64,000 nt of DNA, from positions 3,881,944 to 3,945,943 of the forward strand of contig NZ_JXCJ01000001.1 of assembly GCF_000832015.1 (NCBI RefSeq), read 5' to 3'. The DNA comes from Gilvimarinus agarilyticus (GTDB lineage: Bacteria > Pseudomonadota > Gammaproteobacteria > Pseudomonadales > Cellvibrionaceae). The notes below the pieces were generated by a model, which did not search any database, was not told the origin of the DNA, and was given only the letters and a program-made list of their open reading frames with translations. Position 1 is the first letter of the stretch. Each line of letters opens with the position of its first letter. A program made the translations under genes and the position numbers. Below are positions 26,063-34,743 of the stretch, piece after piece.

Positions 26063-27979
26063 TTAAAAATTTAGGACAAAACCACCGCGCGGGCGCAAAG
26101 TAATATCAAGTGTTTTACCGCCGGCCACCTGCCGCTTAGTAAACGATCGGTTGGTTTCACCGTCCGTTATTAGCTGGCCTTTACTCGCCGTTATAAACGA
26201 TAAATCAAGCGTCAGAGTTTGCTCTGTATCAGTGCCGTTAATGCCGGCAATAAACCAATCAGTACCACGGCGACGGGCCATTACCGCGTGCTCGCCAGGC
26301 ATACCACTGAGCAAACGGGTTTCATCCCACAGGGTGGGAATGTCGCTCATATAGGCTTTAACGTACTCGGGCACTTTGGCCATGCCCGCCGGCGTTTCGG
26401 CAATATGTTGAATACCACTGGTAAACAGTACCGGCAGCGCTAACTCAAACCCGTTGCTGGTACGGCGCTCGATATTGGGAATTTCATCAAACGTCGTGGG
26501 GGTAAAGTCCATCGGGTCGAATACGTTGCGGGTGAAAGGCAACATCGCCATATGCGAGGCCGCCAGATCCGCCGAGTTTTGCATAAAGGTGATCATCTCG
26601 AAGCCGTGCACCGACTCCATCGTCATCAAATTAGGATACGTGCGATGTAACCCCCGCGGCAGTGATGAACCGTGATAGTTGAGCAGCAGTCGATGCTTTG
26701 CCGCATCGCGGGCCAGCTCCAGGTAGTAGGCCATCACTGATTGACCGTCACCGGGAAAGAAATCGATTTTTACGCCCTTAACACCGACTTCGGCTAAACG
26801 GGAAAACTCTCGCTCGCGATCGGCCTGCGTTAACAGTGCGCTTTTAGGTGTGTAGATTGTCTCGTTCCAGGCGCCCGAGGAGTTGTACCAAACTAAAATC
26901 CCAACGCCCTTTTCAGCGGCGTAGTCCACTAGCTCGGCCAGTTTTTGCCAGCCAATTTTTTGATCCCAGTCGGCATCAATAAGCGTGTAATTCCAACCCA
27001 TGGCGGCTGCGTAATCGACAAATTCTTTGCTGGTTGCAAAGTTAACAGAGTCGTCTTTTAACAGCGCCCAACTCCAGGAGGCAATACCGGGTTCCACCCA
27101 GTCCATATCCTGTACGGCGGCATCGGCAAGGTCGGTACCTAATGTGGATTCCGTTACGGTGGCCAAATCACCCACCGTGATAACGCGCCACGGGGAGTGA
27201 AGCTCGCCTGGGGCATTCGCCAATCGCGCGCCTCCGATCGTCACCTCCGGCTGCATGGGTTGGCCAATGCGGTAAACGCCTTTGTCACTGTGCTGGCGCA
27301 ACCGCGAACCGTGAAAACGGCCATCCATACCCGCCTCGGTAATCAGCACCCAGGCAGCGGGGGCTTTAAACAGAGCAGGAAATACCCAGCCCGCCTCGGT
27401 TGGGCTGGCGGTTCCCGCATCAATACCCATCTGGTAGTGCTCTTCATAAGACGGGTTGGTGTTTTTGTATCCGGTTTGCGCCAGCGCGACGGGCTGCAAC
27501 CAGGCCTTTGTGCCCTCTGGCATGGCAAAGCCGGTGAGTTCATCGACCATACTGACTTGCGTGGTTTGCTCGCCGGTAAAGCTGTACTGCAGCGCGACGC
27601 CATCGTTAGACACCCGAAACACCACCTGCAGTGACTGGCCATCGGCATTGCTAACGGCAAAGCGTTGCTCTTGCGCCTGGTAATCAATAGCGCGTTGTTT
27701 GCCCTGCACCATGGTGTAGTGCTCTTTAACCAGCGACGGCTCGCCAACAGCGCTGACCGTAAGCTCGCGGGTAAATTCTGCACTGTTTAAGGTTATGCCC
27801 AGGGGCGATGGCTGCAGTACCGGCTGGCCGCGCAAACTAACTTCGTAGACGGCCGTGCCGTCAGAGGTTTGGGTGAGGGTTAATACCAGGGCACCGTCGG
27901 GGCTTGTCAATGTGTAATTAGATTGACTACCACAGGCGCCAAGTAAAATACTCAAGGCCACTATTATCCAAATTTTCAT
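26063..27979 (-). CDS. GH97 glycoside hydrolase lipoprotein, retaining type
   Basis: 638 residues with a lipobox (LLGAC). GH97 architecture is visible: an N-terminal beta-sandwich (YTLTSPDGALVLTLT), a (beta/alpha)8 barrel (WSWALLKDDS, GWNYTLIDADWD, GVGILVWYNSSG, GVKIDFFPGDGQ) and a C-terminal beta domain. The aspartate in KIDFFPGD sits where retaining alpha-galactosidase members have their nucleophile; the inverting alpha-glucosidase type uses glutamates instead. Beta-L-arabinopyranose has the same ring stereochemistry as alpha-D-galactopyranose without C6, so in this arabinan locus a beta-L-arabinopyranosidase or alpha-galactosidase activity is plausible. The gene lies 20 bp upstream of GH43-CBM13 in one operon. 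Confidence 0.85.
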   Translation of the reverse strand: MKIWIIVALSILLGACGSQSNYTLTSPDGALVLTLTQTSDGTAVYEVSLRGQPVLQPSPLGITLNSAEFTRELTVSAVGEPSLVKEHYTMVQGKQRAIDYQAQEQRFAVSNADGQSLQVVFRVSNDGVALQYSFTGEQTTQVSMVDELTGFAMPEGTKAWLQPVALAQTGYKNTNPSYEEHYQMGIDAGTASPTEAGWVFPALFKAPAAWVLITEAGMDGRFHGSRLRQHSDKGVYRIGQPMQPEVTIGGARLANAPGELHSPWRVITVGDLATVTESTLGTDLADAAVQDMDWVEPGIASWSWALLKDDSVNFATSKEFVDYAAAMGWNYTLIDADWDQKIGWQKLAELVDYAAEKGVGILVWYNSSGAWNETIYTPKSALLTQADREREFSRLAEVGVKGVKIDFFPGDGQSVMAYYLELARDAAKHRLLLNYHGSSLPRGLHRTYPNLMTMESVHGFEMITFMQNSADLAASHMAMLPFTRNVFDPMDFTPTTFDEIPNIERRTSNGFELALPVLFTSGIQHIAETPAGMAKVPEYVKAYMSDIPTLWDETRLLSGMPGEHAVMARRRGTDWFIAGINGTDTEQTLTLDLSFITASKGQLITDGETNRSFTKRQVAGGKTLDITLRPRGGFVLNF

Positions 27980-28031
27980 TATAGTTCCTTCCGTTAGGCG
28001 CCACTAAGAACGACGTTTGACGCCGCCTAGG

Positions 28032-29102
28032 TTATGTATCGGTTGTAAAACTAAAGCACAATGTTGAGCGATACTCTTGCCCCGGACGCAACGTAATATC
28101 AGCAAAATTCGGCTGATTGGGCGCATCGGGAAAATGTTGCGGCTCCAGGCACAAGCCACTGCGATGAGCAAACGCCCGGCCTTTACCGGTCAAGCTGCCA
28201 TCCAAAAAGTTACCAGAGTAAAATTGCACCCCGGGCTCTGTGGTGTGCAGCGTCATCACCCGGCCACTGCCGGGCTCGTAAACCCGTGCCGCGCGAGTCA
28301 GCTCACCGGCCGCGGCCTGATCAATCGCAAAGTTGTGATCGTAACCACCGGCGAGGGTTAACTGCGCATCGTCGGTTGTTATCTCGGCGCCCACGCTTTT
28401 TGCCTGACGAAAATCAAACGGGGTACCGGCTACGGAGGCAATCTCTCCGGTCGGGATCAGCTGTTCATTAACCGGGGTATAGGCTTTGGCGTTAAGGGTA
28501 AGCTCGTGATTCAGTACGTCACCCTTACCGGCCAAATTAAAATAGCTGTGCTGGGTCAGGTTAACCGGTGTCGGCGCATCGGTTGTGGCGTGATACTCGG
28601 CAAACAAGCGGTTGTCTTCGGTCAGACGGTAGACCACCTCAACACTGAGGTTACCCGGATAACCCTGATCACCGTCGACACTCAAATAGCGCAACACAAG
28701 TTCCGCGGCATCATCGGTAATACGCGACTCGGCTTGCCACAACACTTTGTCGAAGCCACACTCACCACCGTGCAGATGGCTTACCTTATTTTCATTGCAC
28801 GCCAGCTGATAGGATTGACCGTCCAGCTCAAAATGCCCGCCGGCCAAACGGTTGCCCACCCGGCCGATCAAAGCGCCAAAATACGGCGAGTCGGTTTCGT
28901 AAGGAGCCAGAGCATCAAAACCCAGTACGACGTCTTCACAGCGTCCGTCACGGTCGGGGCATACAAGCGAGGTAATGATGCCGCCAAAGGTAATAATCCC
29001 CACGCTCATACCGCGATTGTTTTGCAGGGTATACAGCTCGACCCCGCGGCCATCCTGTAATGTGCCAAAGGGTGATTGGGTAATGTTAAACGTCTCAGTC
29101 AT
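28032..29102 (-). CDS. galM: aldose 1-epimerase (mutarotase)
   Basis: 356 residues with the GalM signature NLTQHSYFNLAGKG and further marks LIGRVGNRLAGGHFELDG, HLHGGECGFDKVLW and GYDHNF. Mutarotases interconvert alpha and beta anomers of free sugars. Here the enzyme would equilibrate L-arabinose (and possibly galactose) released by the flanking glycosidases before isomerisation or transport. No signal peptide is apparent, so it should be cytoplasmic. It lies between two secreted enzymes of the same operon, 37 bp from the upstream GH43 stop. Confidence 0.9.
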   Translation of the reverse strand: MTETFNITQSPFGTLQDGRGVELYTLQNNRGMSVGIITFGGIITSLVCPDRDGRCEDVVLGFDALAPYETDSPYFGALIGRVGNRLAGGHFELDGQSYQLACNENKVSHLHGGECGFDKVLWQAESRITDDAAELVLRYLSVDGDQGYPGNLSVEVVYRLTEDNRLFAEYHATTDAPTPVNLTQHSYFNLAGKGDVLNHELTLNAKAYTPVNEQLIPTGEIASVAGTPFDFRQAKSVGAEITTDDAQLTLAGGYDHNFAIDQAAAGELTRAARVYEPGSGRVMTLHTTEPGVQFYSGNFLDGSLTGKGRAFAHRSGLCLEPQHFPDAPNQPNFADITLRPGQEYRSTLCFSFTTDT

Positions 29103-29139
29103 GGCGCGAGGAGTTCTCCGTTATCGTATGCTTAGCGAG

Positions 29140-30144
29140 CTAGTCGGCTTTGTCTTGGTTAAATAGGGGCATCCCCTGATCATCCCACTCCAGCACCCGG
29201 GCGCGGGCATCGCGGTTGGGATCCGTCAGCGGGGTGCCTTTTAGGTCGCGATAATCGCGGGCGTGATAAATCAAAACGTCGGTGACGCCGTCTTCGGCCA
29301 CCGTAAAGCTGTTGTGCCCTGGCCCAAAGCGTTTTAGCGTCTCGTTGGTGTAAAACACGGGCTCGGGCGATTTATGCCAGGATGCCGGATCCATCAGATC
29401 GGCATCAGCGTCGGCCCACATCAAGCCCATGGCGTAGTTATGATCCGTGGCGCTGGCTGAATACGTCATAAAAATACGGCCGTGTTTTTTAATAAACGCC
29501 GAACCTTCATTGACTTTATAACCCACCACTTCCCAGTCTAAGGTGGGCTCGGTAAGCATAATCACCGGCTCTTTAACTTTTACCGGGGTTTCGAGCTCGG
29601 CCATATAAATAGCCGAGTTGTATTTTTTCTCTCGGTCTTTTTGCGCCCACACTAAATAGCGTTTGCCGTTATGCGCGAAGCTGGTGGCGTCCAGAGAGAA
29701 GTCATCCCAGGGGGTGTGCATGCGAATGGGTTTGCTCCAGTCGGCCGCGATGGGGTTATCACCCTCGGCGGTAAGCGCGTGCATCCGAATCAACCAGGGC
29801 TCATCCACGGGGGCCCCGGCAAAGTAAATTACCCACTGGTTATCAATAAAGTGGAGCTCCGGCGCCCAGATATTAATGCCAATGCTACTGCTGTCCGCTG
29901 GCTGCCAAATCGTGTGCTCTTCGGCACTGGACAACTGGTTGATGCTTTTAGCGCGGCGCAGCACCAAACGGTTAAACTCGGGGACAGTACCGATAAAATA
30001 GTAATAGCCATCACTGTGACGATGAATCCAGGGGTCGGCGCGCTGCTCAACAATGGGGTTTTGGTAGCCGGTCTCGGCCGCTTGGGCGAGACCGACACAA
30101 CTTAACAGACCAAGTAAAAACAGTACTGACAACTTAACAGCCAT
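29140..30144 (-). CDS. secreted GH43 exo-alpha-1,5-L-arabinofuranosidase (subfamily 26-like)
   Basis: 334 residues with a signal peptide (LGLLSCVGLAQAAE). The propeller motifs are VEQRADPWIHRHSDGYYYF (base Asp), SLDATSFAHNGKRY (second Asp) and YKVNEGSAFIKK (acid Glu), with a conserved FGPGHNSFTVAEDG stretch. This pattern matches the exo-1,5-arabinofuranosidases typified by the Streptomyces enzyme. It is first in the leftward operon GH43-galM-GH97-GH43-CBM13. Its promoter region, shared with divergent Arb43A, contains the TATTATAATA palindrome. A paralogue without signal peptide lies at 37197-38144, so the pair appears split between periplasm and cytoplasm. Confidence 0.88.
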   Translation of the reverse strand: MAVKLSVLFLLGLLSCVGLAQAAETGYQNPIVEQRADPWIHRHSDGYYYFIGTVPEFNRLVLRRAKSINQLSSAEEHTIWQPADSSSIGINIWAPELHFIDNQWVIYFAGAPVDEPWLIRMHALTAEGDNPIAADWSKPIRMHTPWDDFSLDATSFAHNGKRYLVWAQKDREKKYNSAIYMAELETPVKVKEPVIMLTEPTLDWEVVGYKVNEGSAFIKKHGRIFMTYSASATDHNYAMGLMWADADADLMDPASWHKSPEPVFYTNETLKRFGPGHNSFTVAEDGVTDVLIYHARDYRDLKGTPLTDPNRDARARVLEWDDQGMPLFNQDKAD

Positions 30145-30203
30145 GGAAACCCCTTGTTAGCAACTATTATTGGGTGGCGGTAGATCCGCTTGCATTTGAA
30201 TAC

Positions 30204-30213
30204 TATTATAATA
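30204..30213. promoter_or_regulatory. arabinose-regulon operator candidate in a divergent promoter
   Basis: The perfect palindrome TATTATAATA lies 60 bp from the GH43 start (minus) and 96 bp from the Arb43A start (plus). The same 10-mer occurs at 43554 and 51121, each in front of arabinose genes. The core also contains TATAAT in both directions, so it may overlap -10 elements. Confidence 0.55.
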
Positions 30214-30309
30214 CAATAATTGGTACAAGCACGTGAAAACTTAATTACCCACAGGCAGAGCCACACACTGTCAAGAAGCGTAAACAGCCATAAAACATAA
30301 GAGTATCTG

Positions 30310-31353
30310 ATGAATAAAGCGACACTTACCACCGGCCTTATTTTTAGCACCCTGCTGGCCGCCAGCTGCACCAGCGCCAAGCCCGATGTTAACCGGGTCG
30401 GCCAGGAAGTTAGCATTCACGACCCGGTAATGGCCGAAGAAGACGGCCACTACTACCTGTTTAGTACCGGCCCCGGCATTACTATTTATCGCTCGGACGA
30501 CCGCGTGCACTGGCAGCATCAGGGCCGCGCTTTTGCGACTGAGCCCAGCTGGGCTAAAGACGTCGCCCCTGAGTTTGGCGGCCATCTGTGGGCGCCCGAT
30601 GTCGTGGAGAAAGACGGTAAGTACCTGCTCTACTACTCGGTATCCGCTTTTGGCAAAAACACCTCGGCCATTGGCTTAACCGTTACCGAGACGCTCGACC
30701 CAAACTCCCCCGATTACGGTTGGGAGGATCAGGGCATCGTGATTCAGTCCGTCCCCAACCGCGACAACTGGAACGCGATTGATCCGGCGGTCATTGAGGA
30801 CGAAGACGGCAATGGCTGGATGGCTTTTGGCTCTTTCTGGAGCGGACACAAACTGTTTAAGCTTAACGACGACTGGTCGGCCCCGGCCGAGACCGAGCAG
30901 TGGTTCAGCATTGCCGCCGGCACTCGCCCGGCCGGAGTTCCCGCCCACGAGGCCGGTCCGGTGGAGCTGGAGGCCCCCTTTATTTTTAAGCACGGCGAGT
31001 ACTACTACCAGTTTATCTCGCTGGGTAAATGCTGCCGCGGCGCCGACAGCACTTATCATATCGCCGTGGGCCGCAGTGAATCCGTCACCGGCCCATACCT
31101 GGATAAAGACGGCCGCGATCTCGCTCAGGGCGGCGCCACGGTGATTTTAAAAGGCAACAAAGAATGGCCTGGCCTGGGTCACAACAGTGCCTACACTTTT
31201 GAGGGCAAAGACTACCTGGTTTTTCACGCCTATGAAGCGGCCGATAACGGTTTGCAAAAACTAAAGATATTACCCATTGAGTGGAACGACGGTTGGCCCG
31301 AGGTAGACCCGGCCGGACTGGACAGCTACACCAGTGAAATTATTGCCGATTAA
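30310..31353 (+). CDS. GH43 arabinanase, Cellvibrio Arb43A-like
   Basis: 347 residues with an N-terminal secretion signal and a possible relaxed lipobox (AASC). Counting from the start, the base aspartate in SIHDPVM is D38, the second in WNAIDPAV is D158 and the acid in VELEAPF is E221. These are the numbers I recall for Cellvibrio japonicus Arb43A, whose length is also 347. Arb43A cuts linear alpha-1,5-arabinan, mainly releasing arabinotriose. Further propeller marks are GGHLWAPDVV and GHNSAYTFEGKDY. The gene is divergent from the exo-GH43 operon and followed by a strong terminator, so it is monocistronic. The match makes orthology very likely. Confidence 0.93.
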   Translation: MNKATLTTGLIFSTLLAASCTSAKPDVNRVGQEVSIHDPVMAEEDGHYYLFSTGPGITIYRSDDRVHWQHQGRAFATEPSWAKDVAPEFGGHLWAPDVVEKDGKYLLYYSVSAFGKNTSAIGLTVTETLDPNSPDYGWEDQGIVIQSVPNRDNWNAIDPAVIEDEDGNGWMAFGSFWSGHKLFKLNDDWSAPAETEQWFSIAAGTRPAGVPAHEAGPVELEAPFIFKHGEYYYQFISLGKCCRGADSTYHIAVGRSESVTGPYLDKDGRDLAQGGATVILKGNKEWPGLGHNSAYTFEGKDYLVFHAYEAADNGLQKLKILPIEWNDGWPEVDPAGLDSYTSEIIAD

Positions 31354-31416
31354 CAAAAAGCGCGTAACACGACGTGTAACTGCGTAAATCTTTTTGCGTG
31401 ACTGTGTAGTCATTTT

Positions 31417-31437
31417 GGGGGCTTAGCCCCCTTTTTT
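31417..31437 (+). terminator. intrinsic terminator of the arabinanase gene
   Basis: GGGGGC, a TTA loop and GCCCCC are followed directly by six T residues, 64 bp after the stop codon. Confidence 0.9.
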
Positions 31438-31485
31438 GTTATTATCGAGAAGGCTAAAGGATCTAATTAAATAACAGGAGCTCGT

Positions 31486-31770
31486 ATGAGAAAGTTTTTA
31501 CCCTATCGCACCATTACCACCCAGCACTTTACCGGCCTGCTATGGGTTGCCAGAATCTTGCTTTACATCGCGGTTATTTCAGGCTTGGCTGGCATCGTAT
31601 CTTTTATTGCCGCACTAGGCTCAGACTTCATCATAATCCCTCCCTACATGAGCATCACAATGTTTGCTGCCGTGGCATTAAAGCTGTATTTACTGTCAGC
31701 CTTAATCGCCTTTTGCGTGGCCGTGGAGGACAACACCCGCCGCACCGCCGAGAATACGCAGGCCCAGTAG
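31486..31770 (+). CDS. small two-helix membrane protein, unknown function
   Basis: 94 residues with two long hydrophobic segments (about residues 18-45 and 55-80) and a polar C-terminal tail (EDNTRRTAENTQAQ). ACAGGAG lies 8 bp before ATG 31486, which supports real translation. I do not recognise a family. It sits after the arabinanase terminator and converges on the glutaredoxin-like gene. Confidence 0.6.
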   Translation: MRKFLPYRTITTQHFTGLLWVARILLYIAVISGLAGIVSFIAALGSDFIIIPPYMSITMFAAVALKLYLLSALIAFCVAVEDNTRRTAENTQAQ

Positions 31771-31801
31771 GAGCAAGCCAGGCGGGGTGAACTATCCCGC
31801 C

Positions 31802-32533
31802 TCACTTAACCCACATCCAAATCGCCGCACCGACCATAAACAGGTTTTCGGTCAACGAAATAAAGCCCAGCGGTACATTGCTGTTACCGCCCACGCAGGC
31901 GCATTTAAGTTCGCGCTTATCGATGTACACGGCTTTAATCACCGACACCGCACCCAGCGAGCCAATCACCAGCGCTACCGGCGACACCAACCACGCACTA
32001 AGCCCGGCCAGCATAGCAATACCCGCATAGGCCTCCGCAAAGGGGTACACATAGGCGTAACGCACAAACCGCATCGAGAGTAAATCGTAGGTAATAAACT
32101 GATTGGAAAACGCGGTTAGATCCTGCAGCTTTTGAATCGCCAATACGGTCATACTCAGCGCGACAAAAACCTCTAAGGTACGAGCCGACACTAAACTGAT
32201 ACCGCTGGCCCATACCGCTGCTAACGCCAGTAAAAAACAGCTAGCAAAAATGGCAACTACCGGGGTGTAGCTGGTGCCCTCACTGCCTTCTTGCGGTAAA
32301 CCAAAGTAGCTTCGCAGATCATCGTAACCACCGATGCGCTCACCATCGATAAATGTTTGTGGCGTGGTCTCGACGTTGTGCTCTTTTTTAAAAGCATCCG
32401 TTTGCTCACGGGAGCTGAGTTTATGATCCTCCAGCTTAAAGCCCTTGCGCCTAAGTAGCGCGCGCGACTTTAGCCCAAAAGGACAAATATGTTCGGGGGT
32501 AACCATGCGAAAAAGCGTTGCCGTTGGTTTCAT
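31802..32533 (-). CDS. fusion of a glutaredoxin-like domain and a MauE/DoxX-type membrane domain
   Basis: 243 residues. The first 80 form a glutaredoxin fold: the active-site region ICPFGLKSRALL, the cis-proline motif ETTPQTFIDGERIGG and YDDLRSYFG. The active site has a single cysteine (CPFG), so it would act as a monothiol enzyme. The rest has four or so hydrophobic helices like MauE/DoxX redox-associated membrane proteins, with a CACVGGNSN motif near the end. Such fusions probably pass electrons or thiol redox state to the membrane. AAGGAG precedes the ATG. Partner and substrate are unknown. Confidence 0.75.
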   Translation of the reverse strand: MKPTATLFRMVTPEHICPFGLKSRALLRRKGFKLEDHKLSSREQTDAFKKEHNVETTPQTFIDGERIGGYDDLRSYFGLPQEGSEGTSYTPVVAIFASCFLLALAAVWASGISLVSARTLEVFVALSMTVLAIQKLQDLTAFSNQFITYDLLSMRFVRYAYVYPFAEAYAGIAMLAGLSAWLVSPVALVIGSLGAVSVIKAVYIDKRELKCACVGGNSNVPLGFISLTENLFMVGAAIWMWVK

Positions 32534-32647
32534 GCCAGACTCCTTCTACCGTACGCGCCTAAAATAGAAGTAAAAGCAAAATTTAAACCAGCCTTCTAGC
32601 GCCTACACAGCAAGACATTAACGACAAACTGGCCGCGTTTGGGGCGA

Positions 32648-32718
32648 TACCCACAATGGTATTGTCATTGTTACAAAAAAAAGTGTTATTCCGTGAGTGT
32701 CGAGCGCCATTGTGGGTA
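32648..32718. repeat. 12-bp perfect inverted repeat with 47-bp spacer
   Basis: TACCCACAATGG (32648-32659) and CCATTGTGGGTA (32707-32718) are exact reverse complements. The AT-rich centre includes an A8 run. The right arm lies inside the 3' part of the small minus-strand frame. It could be a long-loop hairpin, a small mobile-element remnant or two operator half-sites. Confidence 0.6.
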
Positions 32719-32868
32719 AGCCTCACGGACAAGCCGCGCCGGCCAGGTTCCGTACCAGTCATAACCACTGCGCCGCTCGAGCGACACATCGGCCAGCGCC
32801 TCGACGCGCGCGTGGAGCACATATTCATCACACAGCAGCGCGACACAGAACAACAGCCTCGCCATCAT
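32686..32868 (-). CDS. possible small protein downstream of DUF1244
   Basis: A 60-codon frame (MMARLLFCVALLCDEYVLH at the N-terminus; WYGTWPARLVREAYPQW near the end) begins 51 bp after the DUF1244 stop on the same strand, and its composition resembles a real protein. There is no recognised family and only a weak ribosome site. It could be co-transcribed with DUF1244 or be chance. Confidence 0.35.
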   Translation of the reverse strand: MMARLLFCVALLCDEYVLHARVEALADVSLERRSGYDWYGTWPARLVREAYPQWRSTLTE

Positions 32869-32919
32869 TAGTTACCTTGTCTTGTTATTATGGCGAGCAA
32901 CCTGTGCCAGCCAAAGGCA

Positions 32920-33171
32920 CTAGCGTGGCACTTGGTATTTTTCTTTCCACTGGTCGTAGGGCATCTTGTACACCACCTCGCGGGCGGCGTCTTTATCCAT
33001 CATTTCCCCCCGCTCTTCAGCGGCCTCTTGATACCAACGACTTAAACAGTTGCGGCAAAAGCCCGCCAAGTTCATTAAGTCGATATTCTGCACGTCTTTG
33101 CGTTCGTCCAAGTGCTCTAGCAAGCGGCGAAAAGCAGCCGCTTCAATATCTGTTTGTTTTTGCGAGTCCAT
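32920..33171 (-). CDS. DUF1244 family protein
   Basis: 83 residues matching the short DUF1244 family: AAAFRRLLEHLDERKDVQNID, then NLAGFCRNCLSRWYQEAAEE and KMPYDQWKEKYQ. The two cysteines in FCRNCL are characteristic. The family is widespread in proteobacteria and has no established function that I know of. A cytoplasmic, mainly helical protein. Confidence 0.85.
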   Translation of the reverse strand: MDSQKQTDIEAAAFRRLLEHLDERKDVQNIDLMNLAGFCRNCLSRWYQEAAEERGEMMDKDAAREVVYKMPYDQWKEKYQVPR

Positions 33172-33609
33172 AAAGTATCCAATAAAAAATAGTGTTTAGG
33201 CAAAGACTTAAAAGATTGCGAGCCAAGCCCAGTATTGCACAAGTGCCGCCCCATCTTAAACGTCCGGAAATTTAAAAAAACAACTAACGTGCAAAACATC
33301 TTAATACCGCCAGGAATCCCACGATGAAATCCGCGTTGCGCAACGTCGCCTTGCACCAGCTAACGCTCCCAATGTGACGTAACCACCATTGACAGCGGTG
33401 TCATATGGTTATTTTGACTAAATGCTTATAGTCCATTTGACCACCGATATTTATACAACTAAAGTGTCTCTCGCTTGACCCCTTTTAACAATAAACATTG
33501 GGGTTAAGTCGTGACGTAAAAGCGCCTGATCGCCCATATCAGGCAAACCTTGAAATGGCCTCCACCTCTATAGGCGGTATTGGCTGAGAGGCGACACTGG
33601 AGAATCACT
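33172..33609. other. intergenic region upstream of the GH11 xylanase
   Basis: This 438-bp region contains no supported gene. It includes a LacI-family-like palindrome (33390-33403) and AT-rich stretches that could hold the xylanase promoter; no convincing -35/-10 pair was picked out. Confidence 0.6.
33390..33403. promoter_or_regulatory. LacI-family-like operator upstream of the xylanase gene
   Basis: TGACAGCGGTGTCA has arms TGACA/TGTCA and one mismatched inner pair. Its layout (TGxxA, CG-centred, TxxCA) is that of the site at 18329 before the LPMO gene. It lies 207 bp before the xylanase start. Confidence 0.45.
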
Positions 33610-34677
33610 ATGACAATAATGAGAGCCACAAAAGTACACGCAAAGAAAAGTCTGACAGCGTTTATCGGCGCAGCGGCCGCACTGTGTATCACCGCCGTTG
33701 ACGCGCAAACCCTAACCTCCAACCAAACCGGTACCCACAACGGTTACTACTATTCGTTTTGGACCGACGCCCCCGGCACGGTATCCATGACACTAGGCTC
33801 CGGCGGGAATTACACCTCGCAGTGGAGCAATACCGGCAACTGGGTAGGCGGTAAAGGCTGGAACCCGGGCGGCCGCCGTACCGTGAGTTACTCGGGTACC
33901 TTTAACCCCTCGGGTAACGGCTACCTTACGTTGTACGGCTGGACTACCAGCCCGCTGATCGAATATTACATCGTGGATAACTGGGGCAGTTATCGTCCCG
34001 GCGAGAGCGGCACGTATTACGGTACCGTTAATACCGACGGCGGCACCTATGATATCTACCGCACCCAGCGGGTTAACCAGCCCTCAATTCAGGGTACCGC
34101 CACCTTCTACCAATACTGGAGCGTGCGTCAGCAAAAGCGCACTGGCGGCACCATTACCACCGGTAATCACTTTGACGCCTGGGCCAGCCACGGCTTAAAC
34201 CTTGGTAACCACGACTACATGGTCATGGCCACCGAAGGCTACCAGAGCAGCGGTAACTCCAACATTACTCTAGGCACCACCGGCGGCGGTAATAATGGCG
34301 GCGGCAGCAATAGTGGCGGTGGCGATATTACCGTACGTGCCCGAGGCGTCAGCGGGAGTGAACACATCAATTTGCGCGTTGGCGGGGTAACGGTAGCCGA
34401 TTGGACACTCAGCACCAGCAATCAAAGTTACACGTATAGCGGCGGCGCTAACGGCGATGTGAACGTTGAATACGACAACGACGCCTCTGGTCGCGACGTG
34501 ATTTTAGACTACGTCACCGTCAACGGTGAGAACCGTCAGGCGGAAGATATGGAGTACAACACCGCTACTTACGCCAATGGCGAGTGCGGCGGTGGCTCTT
34601 ACTCCGAGACCATGCACTGCAGTGGCGTGATTGGCTTTGGTCATACCGACGATTGCTTTAGCGGAAACTGTAATTAA
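33610..34677 (+). CDS. secreted GH11 endo-beta-1,4-xylanase with C-terminal CBM60
   Basis: About 355 residues. A signal peptide ends near TAVDA. The GH11 jelly roll spans about 33-215, with the nucleophile glutamate in [12 protein letters not shown] and the acid/base glutamate in [13 protein letters not shown] glycine/asparagine/serine-rich linker ([14 protein letters not shown]) leads to a CBM60 domain ([55 protein letters not shown]), as known from Cellvibrio Xyn11A, where it binds xylan and galactan through calcium. ATG 33610 is chosen because CTGGAGA lies 7 bp upstream; a codon at 33580 lacks this. Confidence 0.93.
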   Translation: MTIMRATKVHAKKSLTAFIGAAAALCITAVDAQTLTSNQTGTHNGYYYSFWTDAPGTVSMTLGSGGNYTSQWSNTGNWVGGKGWNPGGRRTVSYSGTFNPSGNGYLTLYGWTTSPLIEYYIVDNWGSYRPGESGTYYGTVNTDGGTYDIYRTQRVNQPSIQGTATFYQYWSVRQQKRTGGTITTGNHFDAWASHGLNLGNHDYMVMATEGYQSSGNSNITLGTTGGGNNGGGSNSGGGDITVRARGVSGSEHINLRVGGVTVADWTLSTSNQSYTYSGGANGDVNVEYDNDASGRDVILDYVTVNGENRQAEDMEYNTATYANGECGGGSYSETMHCSGVIGFGHTDDCFSGNCN

Positions 34678-34691
34678 TCTGTAGAGCGGTC

Positions 34692-34726
34692 TTCCAACAG
34701 GGGTAGCAACATTGCCCCTGTTGGAA
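34692..34726. terminator. hairpin between convergent xylanase and GH127/146 genes
   Basis: A 12-bp perfect stem (TTCCAACAGGGG / CCCCTGTTGGAA) with an 11-nt loop lies between the two convergent stop codons. There is no strong T-run, but the location fits a bidirectional terminator. Confidence 0.7.
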
Positions 34727-34743
34727 CAGCTTTAATAAGCTCG

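Larger units (their letters stand above)
32534..32919. other. 386-bp stretch with one doubtful small gene and an inverted repeat
   Basis: Between the glutaredoxin-like gene and the DUF1244 gene there is only a 60-codon minus-strand frame (32686-32868) and a perfect spaced inverted repeat (32648-32718), both listed separately. Nothing else is supported. Confidence 0.5.

Noticed and set aside
30204..30213. TATTATAATA as a plain -10 element only
   Set aside because: At 30204 and 51121 no good -35 lies at the right distance on the relevant strand, and at araB a separate -10 (GATAAT) fits the -35 better; the perfect symmetry and repeated placement favour an operator, though overlap with promoters remains possible.
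34239..34421. Proline/leucine-rich minus-strand frame within the xylanase gene
   Set aside because: It is produced by the glycine/serine-rich linker codons read in reverse and has no other support.
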